Below the pieces are notes generated by a model, which did not search any database, was not told where the DNA came from, and saw only the letters and a list, made by a program, of their open reading frames with translations. Below, piece after piece: positions 7,752 through 18,284 of a DNA stretch of 64,000 bases. How positions within the stretch are numbered: position 1 is the first letter of the stretch; every line of letters begins with the position of its first letter. The stretch is from contig NZ_JAHLPR010000033.1 in assembly GCF_018918005.1 (NCBI RefSeq), positions 1-64,000 of the forward strand, given 5' to 3'. This stretch comes from Paenibacillus sp. MSJ-34. Its GTDB lineage: Bacteria > Bacillota > Bacilli > Paenibacillales > Paenibacillaceae. The translations under genes were made by a program, and so were the position numbers.

Positions 7752-10211
7752 ATGATGTTTGGCAGATTTACGGAACGGGCGCAAAAAGTGTTGGCATTGG
7801 CTCAGGAAGAAGCCGTTCGATTGGGACATAACAATATCGGAACGGAGCATATATTGCTAGGGCTTATTCGCGAAGGCGAAGGAATCGCCGCGAAAGCGCT
7901 GATCGCATTGGGGCTTGGGCTCGAAAAAATTCAAGACGAGGTCGAATCGCTGATCGGCCGCGGACAGGAGCAGCCAAGCAACATCGCTTATACGCCGCGC
8001 GCGAAGAAAGTCATCGAGCTATCCATGGATGAGGCGCGTAAGCTGGGACATACTTACGTCGGGACCGAACATATATTGCTCGGCTTGATTCGCGAAGGCG
8101 AAGGCGTTGCCGCCCGCGTGCTGAACAATTTGGGCGTCAGCTTGAACAAGGCGCGCCAGCAAGTGCTGCAGCTGCTCGGCAGCAGCGAAGCGGTATCGAG
8201 CCATCACGGCACGCAAGCGAACGTAAGCACGCCGACGCTCGACAGCTTGGCCCGCGACTTGACGGCGATTGCCAAGGAAGGCAATCTGGACCCGGTCATC
8301 GGGCGCAGCAAAGAAATCGAGCGCGTGATTCAAGTGTTGAGCCGCAGAACGAAGAACAATCCTGTTCTGATCGGCGAGCCGGGGGTCGGGAAAACGGCGA
8401 TCGCCGAAGGGCTCGCCCAGAAAATTATCAATAACGAAATTCCGGAAACGCTGCGCGACAAGCGGGTGATGACGCTCGATATGGGCTCCGTCGTCGCCGG
8501 CACGAAATACCGGGGCGAATTCGAAGACCGCTTGAAAAAAATAATGGATGAAATTCGCCAAGCGGGCAACATCGTTCTGTTCATCGACGAGTTGCACACG
8601 CTGATCGGCGCGGGAGGCGCGGAAGGCGCCATCGATGCGTCCAACATCTTGAAGCCTGCTCTCGCTCGCGGAGAACTGCAATGCATCGGGGCGACGACGC
8701 TGGACGAATACCGCAAATATATCGAGAAAGACGCCGCTCTGGAGCGCCGTTTCCAACCGATTACGGTAGATCAGCCGTCTCCGGAAGAAGCGATTCAAAT
8801 TTTGCATGGCTTGCGGGACCGTTACGAAGCGCATCACCGCGTCAAAATTACGGACGAAGCGATCGAACAGGCGGTCAAACTGTCAGACCGTTACATTACC
8901 GACCGGTTCCTGCCCGATAAAGCGATCGATTTGATCGACGAGGCGAGCTCCAAAGTCCGGTTGAATACGTACACGGTACCGCCGAATTTGAAGCAACTGG
9001 AAAGCCGTCTGGAAGATATCCGCAAGGAGAAAGACGCTGCGGTGCAAAGCCAGGAATTCGAAAAAGCGGCCGCCTTGCGCGACACCGAACAGAAAATGCG
9101 CGAGGAACTCGATACGACCAAAAATCAATGGAAAGAAAAACAAGGCCGTACGGATTCCGAAGTGACGCCGGAAGATATCGCGCAAATCGTCGCCAGCTGG
9201 ACGGGGATTCCGGTCAGCAAGCTGGCGGAGGAAGAGACGGAACGATTGCTTAAGATGGAATCGATCCTGCATGAGCGCGTCATCGGCCAGGATGAAGCCG
9301 TGAAGGCCGTCAGCCGAGCCATCCGCCGCGCGCGCGCCGGATTGAAAGATCCGAAGCGCCCGATGGGTTCCTTCATCTTCCTCGGACCGACGGGCGTCGG
9401 CAAAACCGAGCTTGCCCGCGCGCTGGCCGAGTCGTTGTTCGGCGACGAGAATGCGGTTATCCGGATCGACATGTCCGAATATATGGAGAAGCATTCGACC
9501 GCGCGTCTGGTCGGGGCGCCTCCGGGATATGTCGGATATGAGGAAGGCGGCCAATTGACCGAGAAGGTGCGCCGCAAACCGTACTCCGTCGTGCTGCTCG
9601 ACGAAATCGAGAAGGCGCATCCGGAAGTGTTCAACATTTTGCTGCAAGTGTTGGAAGACGGGCGATTGACCGATTCGAAGGGCCGTGTCGTCGATTTCCG
9701 CAACACGTTGATCATCTTGACGTCGAACGTCGGCGCCGAAGCGATCAAGCGGAACACGACGCTCGGATTTACGGCCGTGAACGATGCCGGACGCGATTAC
9801 AACAATATGAAAGACAAAGTGATGTCCGAACTGAAGAAAACGTTCCGTCCGGAATTCCTGAACCGGATTGACGAAATTATCGTGTTCCATTCGCTTGAGG
9901 AAGAGCATATCGCTCAAATCGTTTCGCTCATGTCCGATGAATTGCGCAAACGTCTGAAAGAGCAGGAAGTGGACTTTGAATTGACCGACAAGGCGAAGGC
10001 GTTCCTGGCTAAAGAAGGCTACGATCCGGCTTACGGCGCGCGTCCGCTCCGCCGGGCCATTCAGAAGCATATCGAGGACCGCTTGTCCGAAGAACTGCTG
10101 CAGGGCACGATCTCGAAAGGAGATTCCTTGACGATCGACGAGCAAGACGGCGAACTGGTTGTGCTTCGGGGCAAAGAAGCCGCGGCCAAAGAAGTTACGG
10201 CAAATTCGTAA
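7752..10211 (+). CDS. clpC: ATP-dependent unfoldase ClpC
   Basis: This 819-residue class I Hsp100 protein unfolds substrates, including arginine-phosphorylated proteins, and feeds them to ClpP. Two Clp-N repeats occupy residues 1-145 ([17 protein letters not shown] appears twice in near-identical form, once with TYVGTEH). AAA1 Walker A is GEPGVGKT (about 210). A UVR-like coiled-coil middle domain follows ([12 protein letters not shown]). AAA2 Walker A is GPTGVGKT (about 545), and the C-terminal D2 domain ends the protein. Two in-frame ATGs occur at 7752 and 7755 after cggaggtg. Last gene of the ctsR operon, with a terminator 17 bp downstream. Confidence 0.97.
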   Translation: MMFGRFTERAQKVLALAQEEAVRLGHNNIGTEHILLGLIREGEGIAAKALIALGLGLEKIQDEVESLIGRGQEQPSNIAYTPRAKKVIELSMDEARKLGHTYVGTEHILLGLIREGEGVAARVLNNLGVSLNKARQQVLQLLGSSEAVSSHHGTQANVSTPTLDSLARDLTAIAKEGNLDPVIGRSKEIERVIQVLSRRTKNNPVLIGEPGVGKTAIAEGLAQKIINNEIPETLRDKRVMTLDMGSVVAGTKYRGEFEDRLKKIMDEIRQAGNIVLFIDELHTLIGAGGAEGAIDASNILKPALARGELQCIGATTLDEYRKYIEKDAALERRFQPITVDQPSPEEAIQILHGLRDRYEAHHRVKITDEAIEQAVKLSDRYITDRFLPDKAIDLIDEASSKVRLNTYTVPPNLKQLESRLEDIRKEKDAAVQSQEFEKAAALRDTEQKMREELDTTKNQWKEKQGRTDSEVTPEDIAQIVASWTGIPVSKLAEEETERLLKMESILHERVIGQDEAVKAVSRAIRRARAGLKDPKRPMGSFIFLGPTGVGKTELARALAESLFGDENAVIRIDMSEYMEKHSTARLVGAPPGYVGYEEGGQLTEKVRRKPYSVVLLDEIEKAHPEVFNILLQVLEDGRLTDSKGRVVDFRNTLIILTSNVGAEAIKRNTTLGFTAVNDAGRDYNNMKDKVMSELKKTFRPEFLNRIDEIIVFHSLEEEHIAQIVSLMSDELRKRLKEQEVDFELTDKAKAFLAKEGYDPAYGARPLRRAIQKHIEDRLSEELLQGTISKGDSLTIDEQDGELVVLRGKEAAAKEVTANS

Positions 10212-10227
10212 TATAGAACGCAATTGG

Positions 10228-10255
10228 GCCAACCCGAACATTTCGGGTTGGCTTG
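10228..10255 (+). terminator. Intrinsic terminator after clpC
   Basis: The 11-bp stem gccaacccgaa/tcgggttggc around a tetraloop is followed by ttgtt. It closes the ctsR operon. Confidence 0.75.
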
Positions 10256-10393
10256 TTCGCATCATACGACAAAATCCTTAACATTTTTGTAAAATATTCC
10301 GATATACATGTCATTGATACCAATTTGACCGCAGAAAGGCGTATAAAGCTTTCCCCCCATGCCCAGAAATGTTACAATTTTGTTATAGAGGTA

Positions 10394-10422
10394 GTTCAAA
10401 AAGTCCCCTTGGACTTTTGAAC
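10394..10422 (+). repeat. Inverted repeat in the radA leader
   Basis: Gttcaaaa-a-gtcc and ggac-ttttgaac form a 12-bp stem with one bulge and a cctt loop, 37 bp before the radA start. There is no T-run on the + strand, so it is not a standard terminator. The region upstream (10256-10393) is AT-rich and probably holds the radA promoter, but no box pair stands out. Confidence 0.6.
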
Positions 10423-10458
10423 ATGGATTTAAGCGGCATAGTGATAGGAGAAACGGGT

Positions 10459-11826
10459 ATGGCGAAAGCGAAAACGAAGTTTTACTGTACGGAATGCGGC
10501 TATGAAAGCGCGAAATGGCTCGGCAAGTGTCCGGGCTGCATGAGTTGGAATACGATGGTGGAAGAGACCGTTTCCGTCGTCAAAACGAAAGGAATGAACT
10601 CGCCGGTTTTTCATACGAAAGAAAAGCCGCTTCCCATCATACATATAGAGAGTGGTCAGGAACCGCGCGTTCAAACGGACATATCGGAACTCAATCGCGT
10701 GCTCGGGGGCGGCATCGTCCCGGGTTCGCTTATTTTAGTCGGAGGAGATCCGGGAATCGGCAAATCGACGCTGCTGCTGCAAACGTCGCACTCGCTGGCT
10801 CATCGCGGGCTGAAAGTGCTGTACGTTTCGGGCGAGGAATCGGTCCGCCAAACGAAGCTGCGTGCCGACAGGCTGAACGCGTTGTCCGAACATCTATATG
10901 TGCTTTGCGAGACGAATATGGAGCAGATTGAGGAAGCGATCGAACAGATCGAGCCGGATTTTCTCGTGATCGACTCGATTCAGACGGTCTACCGGCCGAA
11001 CGTGGAATCGGCGCCGGGCAGCGTTGCGCAAGTTCGAGAATGTACAGCGCTGTTTATGCGCATAGCTAAGGTAAAGGGAATCGCAACCGTGCTGGTCGGA
11101 CATGTGACCAAGGAAGGCGCGATCGCGGGCCCCCGCCTTCTGGAGCATATGGTGGATTGCGTCCTTTATTTCGAAGGGGAGCGCCATCATACGTACCGTC
11201 TGCTGCGGGCGGTCAAGAACCGCTTCGGATCCACGAACGAAATCGGCATCTTTGAAATGAGCGAAGACGGCTTGATCGAAGTGGCGAATCCGTCGGAATT
11301 GTTTCTGTCCGAAAGGCCGCTCGGCGTCGCGGGCTCGACCGTGGTTGCGAGCATGGAGGGGACGCGCCCCGTTCTGGTTGAGCTGCAGGCGCTCGTCGCC
11401 GCCACGAACTTCCCTTCCCCGCGCCGCATGTCGACCGGTGTGGACCACCACCGGATGGCGCTCATTATCGCGGTTCTTGAGAAACGGATGGGGATGTTCC
11501 TGCAAAATCAAGACGCCTATTTAAATGTGGCGGGAGGGGTTAAATTAGACGAACCGGCAGTCGATTTGGCCATTGCCGTCAGCATCGCGTCCAGCTTTCG
11601 CGACGCTCCGACCCAGCCCTTCGACGTCTTCGTCGGCGAGATCGGCTTGACCGGGGAAGTTCGCGCCGTGTCGCGTGTTGAACAGCGGGTGAAAGAGGCG
11701 GAAAAGCTCGGATTTAAACGAATCATTTTGCCGGAAAAAAGCTTGCGCGGATGGAAGCCTCCGGCAGGCATAGAAGTTATCGGGGTAAACACTGTTGCGG
11801 ATGCACTAGCGGCTGCGTTAGGTTAG
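10459..11826 (+). CDS. radA: DNA repair protein RadA
   Basis: This 455-residue RecA-like branch-migration protein is a DnaB-type helicase aiding recombination. It has an N-terminal zinc finger C10-xx-C13 and C24-xx-C27 (CTEC, CPGC), Walker [11 protein letters not shown] (95-104), the RadA-specific KNRFGST motif (253-259), and a C-terminal Lon-like domain. The ATG at 10459 follows ataggag and gives the family's normal length. An in-frame upstream ATG at 10369 would add 30 unrelated residues spanning the leader hairpin and is rejected. disA follows 16 bp downstream, a known pairing: RadA and DisA interact in B. subtilis. Confidence 0.95.
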   Translation: MAKAKTKFYCTECGYESAKWLGKCPGCMSWNTMVEETVSVVKTKGMNSPVFHTKEKPLPIIHIESGQEPRVQTDISELNRVLGGGIVPGSLILVGGDPGIGKSTLLLQTSHSLAHRGLKVLYVSGEESVRQTKLRADRLNALSEHLYVLCETNMEQIEEAIEQIEPDFLVIDSIQTVYRPNVESAPGSVAQVRECTALFMRIAKVKGIATVLVGHVTKEGAIAGPRLLEHMVDCVLYFEGERHHTYRLLRAVKNRFGSTNEIGIFEMSEDGLIEVANPSELFLSERPLGVAGSTVVASMEGTRPVLVELQALVAATNFPSPRRMSTGVDHHRMALIIAVLEKRMGMFLQNQDAYLNVAGGVKLDEPAVDLAIAVSIASSFRDAPTQPFDVFVGEIGLTGEVRAVSRVEQRVKEAEKLGFKRIILPEKSLRGWKPPAGIEVIGVNTVADALAAALG

Positions 11827-11842
11827 GGGGCAAATTAGAAAG

Positions 11843-12919
11843 ATGAAGGAAGGAAACCAACAGGAAAATATAAACGATCTGCTTCGTTTGGTGGCGCCTG
11901 GCACGCCGTTTCGCGAAGGGCTCGAAAACGTGCTGCGCGCCAAAACCGGCGGTTTGATCGTCGTAGGATATAGTCCGGAGGTGATGGAGGTCGTCGACGG
12001 CGGATTTTCCATCAATGCGGATTTTTCGCCGAACTACTTGTATGAGCTGGCTAAGATGGACGGAGCCATCATATTAAGCGAAGATATTAAACGCATTCTT
12101 TATGCGAACACGCAGTTGATTCCCGATTCGACGATTACTTCCACGGAAACGGGAATTCGGCATCGTACGGCGGAGCGGGTGGCAAAACAAACGGGCAAGC
12201 TGGTTGTCTCGATTTCGCAGCGCCGCAATGTCATTACATTGTATCAAGGACAGCTGCGGTATGCGCTGAAGGAAATCGGCGTGATTTTGACGAAAGCCAA
12301 TCAAGCCATTCAAACATTGGAACGGTACAAGGCGGTTCTGACGCAATCGCTTACGAATTTGACCGCGATGGAATTCGAAGAACTTGTGACGCTCTACGAA
12401 GTCGTTCAAGTTGTGCAACGTTTCGAGATGGTATTACGTATTAAGAAGGAGATCAAACGTTACATCCACGAACTGGGGAACGAGGGGCGTTTGATCAGTA
12501 TGCAGATGGAAGAGCTGGTGAGCAACACCGAGGAAGACGCCTGGCTCTTGCTCAAGGATTATGCCCGTGAAGAACATGACGACAAAATAAAAGAAATATT
12601 CGCAGGATTGAAGCGATGCAGCGATGACGAATTGCTCGATTTGCATCATCTGATTCGGCTGCTCGGCTTTCCGGCGACGAATACGGCTTCGGAGGAACTG
12701 GTCGCTCCGCGGGGATACCGCGTGCTGAACAAAATTCCGCGCCTGCCGAACGTCATTATTCAAAACTTGGTCCATCAATTCCGGTATTTGCCGCATATTA
12801 TGATGGCGACGATCGAGGAGCTGGACGAAGTGGACGGCATCGGCGAAGTGCGCGCGCGCACGATCAAAGAAGGAATGAAGCGAATCCAGGAGCAGGTATT
12901 CATTGACAGACAAATTTAA
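11843..12919 (+). CDS. disA: DNA integrity scanning diadenylate cyclase DisA
   Basis: This 358-residue protein makes cyclic di-AMP from two ATP and stops when it meets branched DNA. The N-terminal DAC domain has the active-site motifs DGA (73-75) and [12 protein letters not shown] (103-114), both intact. A helical linker follows, and the C-terminus is a helix-hairpin-helix DNA-binding domain (about 290-355, [19 protein letters not shown]). The spacing to radA suggests cotranscription. The product c-di-AMP controls potassium and osmolyte transport and cell wall balance, which is notable because an OpuC-type transporter also lies in this window. Confidence 0.96.
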   Translation: MKEGNQQENINDLLRLVAPGTPFREGLENVLRAKTGGLIVVGYSPEVMEVVDGGFSINADFSPNYLYELAKMDGAIILSEDIKRILYANTQLIPDSTITSTETGIRHRTAERVAKQTGKLVVSISQRRNVITLYQGQLRYALKEIGVILTKANQAIQTLERYKAVLTQSLTNLTAMEFEELVTLYEVVQVVQRFEMVLRIKKEIKRYIHELGNEGRLISMQMEELVSNTEEDAWLLLKDYAREEHDDKIKEIFAGLKRCSDDELLDLHHLIRLLGFPATNTASEELVAPRGYRVLNKIPRLPNVIIQNLVHQFRYLPHIMMATIEELDEVDGIGEVRARTIKEGMKRIQEQVFIDRQI

Positions 12920-12973
12920 ATTGCATACAATCAAATAATGACACTTGGGCATAGTAAATTTAGAGGTGAACAT

Positions 12974-13714
12974 ATGATTACGAAAGCTATTCCGAACTTG
13001 TTTACCATCGGTAACCTCTGTCTCGGAATCATATCGATCATGCTTGTATTTCACGACAAGTACGATTATGCAGCCATTATGGTCATTATTGCTATGCTTT
13101 TAGACGGTTTGGACGGAAGAGTCGCCCGCGCCCTCAATGCGCAGAGCGAATTCGGCAAAGAATTGGATTCCTTATCGGATGTGATTTCATTCGGAGTAGC
13201 TCCTGCTTTTATCATGTACGTTGTCGCATTGACCGACTTGAACCCGGTGCTCGCTTGGACGGTTACGGCCATTTTCCCGATTTGCGGCGCTCTCAGACTG
13301 GCGCGGTTTAATGTCGCATCCGGCGTGCCGGGCTATTTTATCGGCCTTCCGATACCGGCGGCCGGCGGCGTCTTGTCTACGCTGGCCTTGTTCCGCGAAG
13401 ATTTGGCCGTGCCTTATTTGGTAATCAGCATGCTTCTGCTGTCGTACTTAATGATAAGCAGAGTGAAATATCCGAATTTCAAAAAAATCGGCATTCCCAA
13501 GAAGACGATCTGGATTGCGCCGATTGTTGTCGCGGGTGCGGTGGTGCTCGCGGTACTGTTCCCGGACCAAACTCCAAAGTTAATTCTTGTGCCGCTCGCT
13601 CTTTACGCGCTTTACGGGCTAAAAAAAAACGTTGAACAAATTTTGCTCAAGCGGAGAAGAAAGAGGCATCCGGCCCGGGACGAAATGTACCAATCGGACC
13701 ATTTGGGGAACTAG
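12974..13714 (+). CDS. pssA: CDP-diacylglycerol--serine O-phosphatidyltransferase
   Basis: This 246-residue membrane enzyme makes phosphatidylserine, the precursor of phosphatidylethanolamine. The CDP-alcohol phosphotransferase motif is complete: D44, D47, G48, A51-R52, G61, D65 and D69. About seven hydrophobic segments follow, and the C-terminus is basic and Lys/Arg-rich (LLKRRRKRHPARDE). The ATG at 12974 follows gaggtgaa; the ATG at 12938 has no ribosome site. A relative with a different head-group alcohol is possible, but length and position after disA favour PssA. A strong terminator follows. Confidence 0.85.
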   Translation: MITKAIPNLFTIGNLCLGIISIMLVFHDKYDYAAIMVIIAMLLDGLDGRVARALNAQSEFGKELDSLSDVISFGVAPAFIMYVVALTDLNPVLAWTVTAIFPICGALRLARFNVASGVPGYFIGLPIPAAGGVLSTLALFREDLAVPYLVISMLLLSYLMISRVKYPNFKKIGIPKKTIWIAPIVVAGAVVLAVLFPDQTPKLILVPLALYALYGLKKNVEQILLKRRRKRHPARDEMYQSDHLGN

Positions 13715-13745
13715 CGTCTCGTCCAATTTCATATGACGGCAAAAT

Positions 13746-13795
13746 AAAAAGCATTTATTTTCCTACCCTGTGCGGGAGAAATAAATGCTTTTTTT
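13746..13795. terminator. Bidirectional terminator between pssA and a convergent gene
   Basis: The long stem aaaaagcatttattt/aaataaatgcttttt has a 17-base loop with an A-run on one side and seven T residues on the other. It serves pssA and the minus-strand gene ending at 13816. Confidence 0.85.
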
Positions 13796-13815
13796 GTTGG
13801 TCTCATATTAGCATG

Positions 13816-14211
13816 TTAAGAAAGATTGAAGTAACCGAGGGTCGAGCATTTGCTCGATTCGTTGGCGACGACATCGTCCATGCTGATCTCAAGCAAATTG
13901 CACAAAGCGGACATATAGAACAAATTTTTGCCCAGTTCCGCCGTAACGATTTCCTTGCAATGTTCGCAAAGCTCGCCGCTCAAATGGCTTTTCAAGTCCT
14001 GCTTCGCTTGCTCCATATCGACATCTTCGGCGTAGAATTGTTTCTTGGCGTTCAATTCGATACAGCCGCATTCGGTAACCGCCTTAACGACGGACCGGTT
14101 GACGGAAGCGTTGGTCTGGCCGTATTTGGATAATACGTCGAGGAGACTGCGGTGACGTAGCAACAATTCTGAGACTTGGTCTTGAAACGACTGGAGAGTC
14201 GGAGCGCTCAT
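13816..14211 (-). CDS. Conserved Cys-rich protein of unknown function with a MazG-like C-terminal segment
   Basis: This 131-residue soluble protein has Cys at 48, 50 (CGC), 82, 85 (CEHC), 104 and 122, which could bind a metal. The segment at about 92-115 (ELGKNLFYMSALCNLLEI) resembles the second helix motif of MazG-type NTP pyrophosphohydrolases, but the acidic residue after ELG is Lys. The ATG at 14211 follows gaggtg; a longer frame up to 14301 has no ribosome site at its start. It points away from the PIN/TRAM gene and converges on pssA. From memory, similar proteins sit here in other Paenibacillaceae, sometimes labelled DUF1573; I cannot confirm the label. Function unknown. Confidence 0.75.
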   Translation of the reverse strand: MSAPTLQSFQDQVSELLLRHRSLLDVLSKYGQTNASVNRSVVKAVTECGCIELNAKKQFYAEDVDMEQAKQDLKSHLSGELCEHCKEIVTAELGKNLFYMSALCNLLEISMDDVVANESSKCSTLGYFNLS

Positions 14212-14370
14212 ATTATACACCTCGATTTTCTCGAATTCATGGATTTCGTAAGCACGATTCACGATAGTTTCATTATACTTGCAACGATTACCAGTTTTCA
14301 ACCAAAAATGTTATCGGCTGATTAGGTTGCGTCAATTTGGTCCATAATTGTAAAGGAGGTGAAATGCGTC

Positions 14371-15459
14371 ATGTTAAAAAAAGGATTTCAAATCCTCGGC
14401 ATGCTGTTCGGAGCGTGGTTCGGCCATCAAGTATATACCGCGGCGGAGGAGCCGTCATCGCTGCTGTCGCCATGGCTTGGCAAATTAAGTTCTTCGGCGG
14501 GCGTATTTGGTTTTATGGGGATGGGCGCTGTTCTGTTTTTGGTCTTATTTGCGCTAAGTGCCGGAGCTATCGTTTCAAGCGTTCAAAAAGGAATCAGCCG
14601 CATTTCCGAAGTTCCCTTCGAGGAACTGACGGCTGGAATGGCCGGCTTATTATGCGGTTTGACCGTGGCGGCGTTCATCGATGCGGTTCTTGTGCGGCTC
14701 GGCGATGTCGGGGTCGTGATGTCTATGTTTTTGACCTTGTTCTGCGGTTATATGGGATTATGGGTTGGAGTGCATAAAAGAGAGGAATTCGCCTCTTTTC
14801 TGGCGCGAAGCAGACGCGCGGCCGAACCTGCGCCCGATAAAGCGTGGCTTGAGGAACATAAAATATTGGATACGAGCGTCATCATCGACGGCAGAATCGC
14901 CGATATATGCAAAACCGGATTTATTGAAGGAACCATCGTCATACCCGAATTCGTACTGGAGGAATTGCAGCATATCGCCGATTCGTCGGATTTGTTGAAG
15001 CGCAACCGCGGCCGGCGCGGGCTGGATATTTTAAACAAAATCCAAAAAGAGCTCGAAGTAAAGGTGCTGATCTACGAAGGGGATTTCGAGGAAATTTCCG
15101 AGGTGGACAGCAAACTGGTCAAGCTGGCGAAAGTACTGCAAGGCAAAGTCGTGACGAACGATTACAATTTGAACAAAGTATGCGAACTGCAAGGCGTATC
15201 GGTGCTCAACATTAACGATTTGGCCAATGCGGTGAAGCCGGTCGTGCTGCCGGGCGAGGAAATTATCGTACAGGTGATCAAAGACGGCAAGGAGCATGGC
15301 CAAGGGGTCGCGTATTTGGATGACGGCACGATGATCGTCGTCGAGGGCGGCCGCGATTATATCGGCACGACGATGGAAGTGCTGGTCACTAGCGTTCTGC
15401 AAACTTCCGCCGGCCGGATGATATTCGCCAAACCGAAATTGTTGGAAAAAGCGCAGTAA
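14371..15459 (+). CDS. yacL: PIN/TRAM domain membrane protein (YacL type)
   Basis: This 362-residue protein has four N-terminal membrane spans (residues about 5-135), then a cytoplasmic PIN-like nuclease domain (DTSVIIDGR, with acidic residues in VVTNDYNL) and a C-terminal TRAM RNA-binding domain (GQGVAYLDDGTMIVVEGG). The ATG at 14371 follows aaaggagg at nine bases. It sits before ispD as in B. subtilis (yacL-ispD). Inferred role: membrane-anchored RNase or RNA-binding factor; the target is unknown. A hairpin between 15460 and 15515 (aaggtat/atacc, then T-run) may attenuate reading into ispD. Confidence 0.9.
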   Translation: MLKKGFQILGMLFGAWFGHQVYTAAEEPSSLLSPWLGKLSSSAGVFGFMGMGAVLFLVLFALSAGAIVSSVQKGISRISEVPFEELTAGMAGLLCGLTVAAFIDAVLVRLGDVGVVMSMFLTLFCGYMGLWVGVHKREEFASFLARSRRAAEPAPDKAWLEEHKILDTSVIIDGRIADICKTGFIEGTIVIPEFVLEELQHIADSSDLLKRNRGRRGLDILNKIQKELEVKVLIYEGDFEEISEVDSKLVKLAKVLQGKVVTNDYNLNKVCELQGVSVLNINDLANAVKPVVLPGEEIIVQVIKDGKEHGQGVAYLDDGTMIVVEGGRDYIGTTMEVLVTSVLQTSAGRMIFAKPKLLEKAQ

Positions 15460-15523
15460 AAAAGGTATGATGGTGGTTAGTGCGATAAGGCACTCGCACC
15501 TATACCATTTTTACTAGGCAGGG

Positions 15524-16225
15524 ATGAGGATGAAGCGCAAGCTGGGGGCTGTTGTCGTAGCGGCGGGAAAAGGCTCGCGAATGGGAACGGAAGAGAGCAA
15601 GCAATACTTGCGGCTCGGAAACAAGCCGATTATTATACATACATTGGAAACGTTCGAACGGATGGCGGAAATCGACGAAATCGCGCTAGTCGTCGGCGCG
15701 GACGATGTCGAACGCTGCAGGCAATGGATATCCGAGTACGGAATTCGCAAGGCGACAAGCGTCGTCGCCGGCGGGAACGAGCGCCAGCATTCGGTTTATA
15801 AAGGGCTGGCGCAGCTCGACGTCGAATACGTGCTGATTCATGACGGGGTGCGTCCGTTCGTTCGCATGGATCATGCGCGCGCTTGCTTCGACGAGGCGGT
15901 GCGCAGCGGCGCAGCCGTTCTTGCCGTTCCGGTGAAAGATACGATCAAACAAGTGAACGAATCCGGCGTCATCCAAACGACGCCGGATCGCCGAAGCTTG
16001 TGGGCGATTCAAACCCCACAGGCTTTTCGTCATTCCGTTGTGCTTGCGGCGCATGAACAAGCGCGCAAGGACGGTTTTATAGGGACCGACGATTCGATGC
16101 TGGTCGAACGGCTTGGCATTCCGGTGACGGTCGTTGAAGGGGATTATACGAACATTAAAATTACGACGCCGGAGGATTTGGATTTTGCGGCATTACTATT
16201 GAAGAAAAGGGGAGAGGAACGATGA
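15524..16225 (+). CDS. ispD: 2-C-methyl-D-erythritol 4-phosphate cytidylyltransferase
   Basis: This 233-residue enzyme is the third step of the MEP isoprenoid pathway: CTP plus MEP gives CDP-ME. The nucleotide loop is AAGKGSRMG (13-21) with KQY shortly after. The MEP-binding part includes HDGVRPF and the region [16 protein letters not shown] near the C-terminus is the family signature. Two close in-frame ATGs (15524 and 15530) are possible; I report the first. The stop overlaps the ispF start by four bases (ATGA). Confidence 0.94.
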   Translation: MRMKRKLGAVVVAAGKGSRMGTEESKQYLRLGNKPIIIHTLETFERMAEIDEIALVVGADDVERCRQWISEYGIRKATSVVAGGNERQHSVYKGLAQLDVEYVLIHDGVRPFVRMDHARACFDEAVRSGAAVLAVPVKDTIKQVNESGVIQTTPDRRSLWAIQTPQAFRHSVVLAAHEQARKDGFIGTDDSMLVERLGIPVTVVEGDYTNIKITTPEDLDFAALLLKKRGEER

Positions 16226-16704
16226 TTCGGGTAGGACAAGGTTATGACGTGCATCAGTTGACGGAAGGAAGGCCATGCATTATCGGAGGGGTGACGATTC
16301 CGTTCGAGAAAGGATTGCTCGGCCATTCCGACGCCGACGTGCTGCTGCATGCGATTAGCGACGCGATTCTTGGCGCGCTGGCGTTTGGCGATATCGGACG
16401 CCATTTCCCCGATACGGACGAACGGTACAAGGATGCCGACAGCTTGAAGCTGCTGCAGCTTGTTTGGGCGATGGCGAAGGAAGCGGGATACCGCTTGGGC
16501 AATCTGGATGCGACGATCATCGCGCAATTGCCGAAGATGGCGCCGTACATACCGCAAATGCGCGAAATCATCGCATATGCGCTGGAGGCGGACGTATCGC
16601 AGATCAATGTCAAGGCGACGACGACCGAATGGCTCGGCTTCACCGGACGCGGCGAAGGAATTGCGGCTCAATCGGTTGTCTGCTTGCTTCAAGATATGGT
16701 ATGA
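16222..16704 (+). CDS. ispF: 2-C-methyl-D-erythritol 2,4-cyclodiphosphate synthase
   Basis: This 160-residue enzyme closes CDP-ME 2-phosphate into the cyclodiphosphate. Metal ligands D9, H11 (GYDVH) and H43 (LLH) are in place. The [15 protein letters not shown] stretch near residue 133 is the family's C-terminal signature. Normal length. It is translationally coupled to ispD, and gltX follows 34 bp later. Confidence 0.95.
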   Translation: MIRVGQGYDVHQLTEGRPCIIGGVTIPFEKGLLGHSDADVLLHAISDAILGALAFGDIGRHFPDTDERYKDADSLKLLQLVWAMAKEAGYRLGNLDATIIAQLPKMAPYIPQMREIIAYALEADVSQINVKATTTEWLGFTGRGEGIAAQSVVCLLQDMV

Positions 16705-16738
16705 TTTTGTGATGAATCGTTAAGAAGGGAGCACCATC

Positions 16739-18199
16739 ATGACGAAAGAAATCCGCGTACGCTATGCGCCGAGTCCGACCGGCCATTTACATATCGGCAA
16801 TGCCAGAACCGCGCTGTTCAATTATTTGTTTGCGCGGCGCCATAACGGCAAATTCATTATCCGTATCGAAGATACGGATGTGAAGCGCAATGTGGAGGGC
16901 GGCGAAGAGAATCAGCTTACCTATTTGAAATGGCTTGGCATGGATTGGGACGAAAGCGTCGATGTCGGCGGAGAATACGGTCCGTACCGGCAAACGGAAC
17001 GGCTTGATATATACCGCACCTATTGGCAGGATTTGCTGGACCGCGGTCTGGCGTACCGCTGTTACTGTACGGAAGAGGAACTGGAGCGGGAACGCGAAGA
17101 GCAAATCGCCCGCGGCGAAACGCCGCGCTATTCCGGCAAGCACCGCAACTTGTCCGAAGCGGAGCGGGCGCAGTTCGAGGCGGAAGGACGGGTGCCGAGC
17201 ATTCGTTTCCGCGTGCCGGAAGGCAGAACCTATACGTTCGACGATATGGTCAAAGGGACGATTTCCTTTGCTTCGGAAGATACGGGCGATTTCGTCATCG
17301 TGAAGAAGGACGGGATCCCGACGTACAATTTCGCCGTCGTCGTCGACGATTATTTGATGAAGATCAGCCATGTGCTGCGCGGCGAAGATCATATCTCCAA
17401 TACGCCGCGGCAATTGATGATCTATGAAGCGCTCGGCTGGGAGCCGCCGCAATTCGGGCATATGACGCTCATCGTCAACGAGCATCGCAAAAAGCTGAGC
17501 AAACGCGACGAATCGATCATTCAATTTATCGAGCAGTACGACAGTCTCGGCTATTTGCCGGAAGCGATGTTCAACTTCATCGCCTTGCTCGGATGGTCGC
17601 CGGAAGGAGAGGAAGAAATTTTCTCGCGCGAGCAATTGATCGGCATATTCGACGCAAACCGGCTGTCGAAAAGCCCCGCGGTGTTCGACACCAACAAGCT
17701 GAGTTGGTTGAACAATCATTATATTAAACAAACGGATACGGCGAGAATTGTCGAAATGGCCATTCCGCATTTGCAGCAAGCCGGGCGTTTGCCGGAAACG
17801 CTCAGCGCCGACCGGAAGGCGTGGGCCGCATCGCTCGTTGCGTTGTACCAGGAGCAAATGCGCTGCGCGTCCGACATTGTCGATTTGTCCGATTTATTTT
17901 TTCAGGAAGAGGTTTCGTTTGACGACGAAGCGAACGCGGTGCTTGCGGAAGAGCAAGTGCCGGCGGTGTTAAACAGCTTCCTGCGCAAGATCGAAGCGGA
18001 AGAAGCGCTGACGGCGGATCGGGCCAAAGCGCTCATTAAGGAAGTGCAGACCGAAACGGGCGCCAAAGGCAAGCAATTGTTCATGCCGATTCGCGTGGCG
18101 ATTACCGGACAAACGCATGGCCGCGATCTAAACGAAACGATCTATTTGCTCGGCCGCGACAAAGTGGCGAAGCGGCTGCGCCGTTTCGCGAAGGCGTAA
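16739..18199 (+). CDS. gltX: Glutamate--tRNA ligase
   Basis: This 486-residue class I aminoacyl-tRNA synthetase carries the HIGH-type motif HLHIG (16-20) in [15 protein letters not shown] and the KMSKS-type KKLSKRD at about 250. The C-terminal helical anticodon-binding part is present and length matches discriminating or non-discriminating bacterial GluRS. Since Bacillota usually lack GlnRS, it is likely to charge tRNA-Gln as well, an inference from the group. aagaaggga precedes the ATG. cysE follows, but with its own promoter and T-box. Confidence 0.96.
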   Translation: MTKEIRVRYAPSPTGHLHIGNARTALFNYLFARRHNGKFIIRIEDTDVKRNVEGGEENQLTYLKWLGMDWDESVDVGGEYGPYRQTERLDIYRTYWQDLLDRGLAYRCYCTEEELEREREEQIARGETPRYSGKHRNLSEAERAQFEAEGRVPSIRFRVPEGRTYTFDDMVKGTISFASEDTGDFVIVKKDGIPTYNFAVVVDDYLMKISHVLRGEDHISNTPRQLMIYEALGWEPPQFGHMTLIVNEHRKKLSKRDESIIQFIEQYDSLGYLPEAMFNFIALLGWSPEGEEEIFSREQLIGIFDANRLSKSPAVFDTNKLSWLNNHYIKQTDTARIVEMAIPHLQQAGRLPETLSADRKAWAASLVALYQEQMRCASDIVDLSDLFFQEEVSFDDEANAVLAEEQVPAVLNSFLRKIEAEEALTADRAKALIKEVQTETGAKGKQLFMPIRVAITGQTHGRDLNETIYLLGRDKVAKRLRRFAKA

Positions 18200-18249
18200 G
18201 CTCGCGGGCGGCGGGAGCGGCAAGGCGGGCGAGCCGCGGCAAACGATTC

Positions 18250-18278
18250 TTGTCAGAATCGCCGCATTTGGCTATAAT
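18250..18278 (+). promoter_or_regulatory. Sigma-A promoter of the cysE-cysS T-box transcript
   Basis: TTGTCA (18250-18255) and TATAAT (18273-18278) have exact 17-bp spacing. The predicted start near 18285 lies at the front of the T-box leader. Confidence 0.8.
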
Positions 18279-18284
18279 AACAAA

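Noticed and set aside
10369-10458. A 30-residue N-terminal extension of RadA
   Set aside because: It would be translated through the leader inverted repeat, lacks a ribosome site, and is absent from the family; the ATG at 10459 has a good site and starts [14 protein letters not shown].
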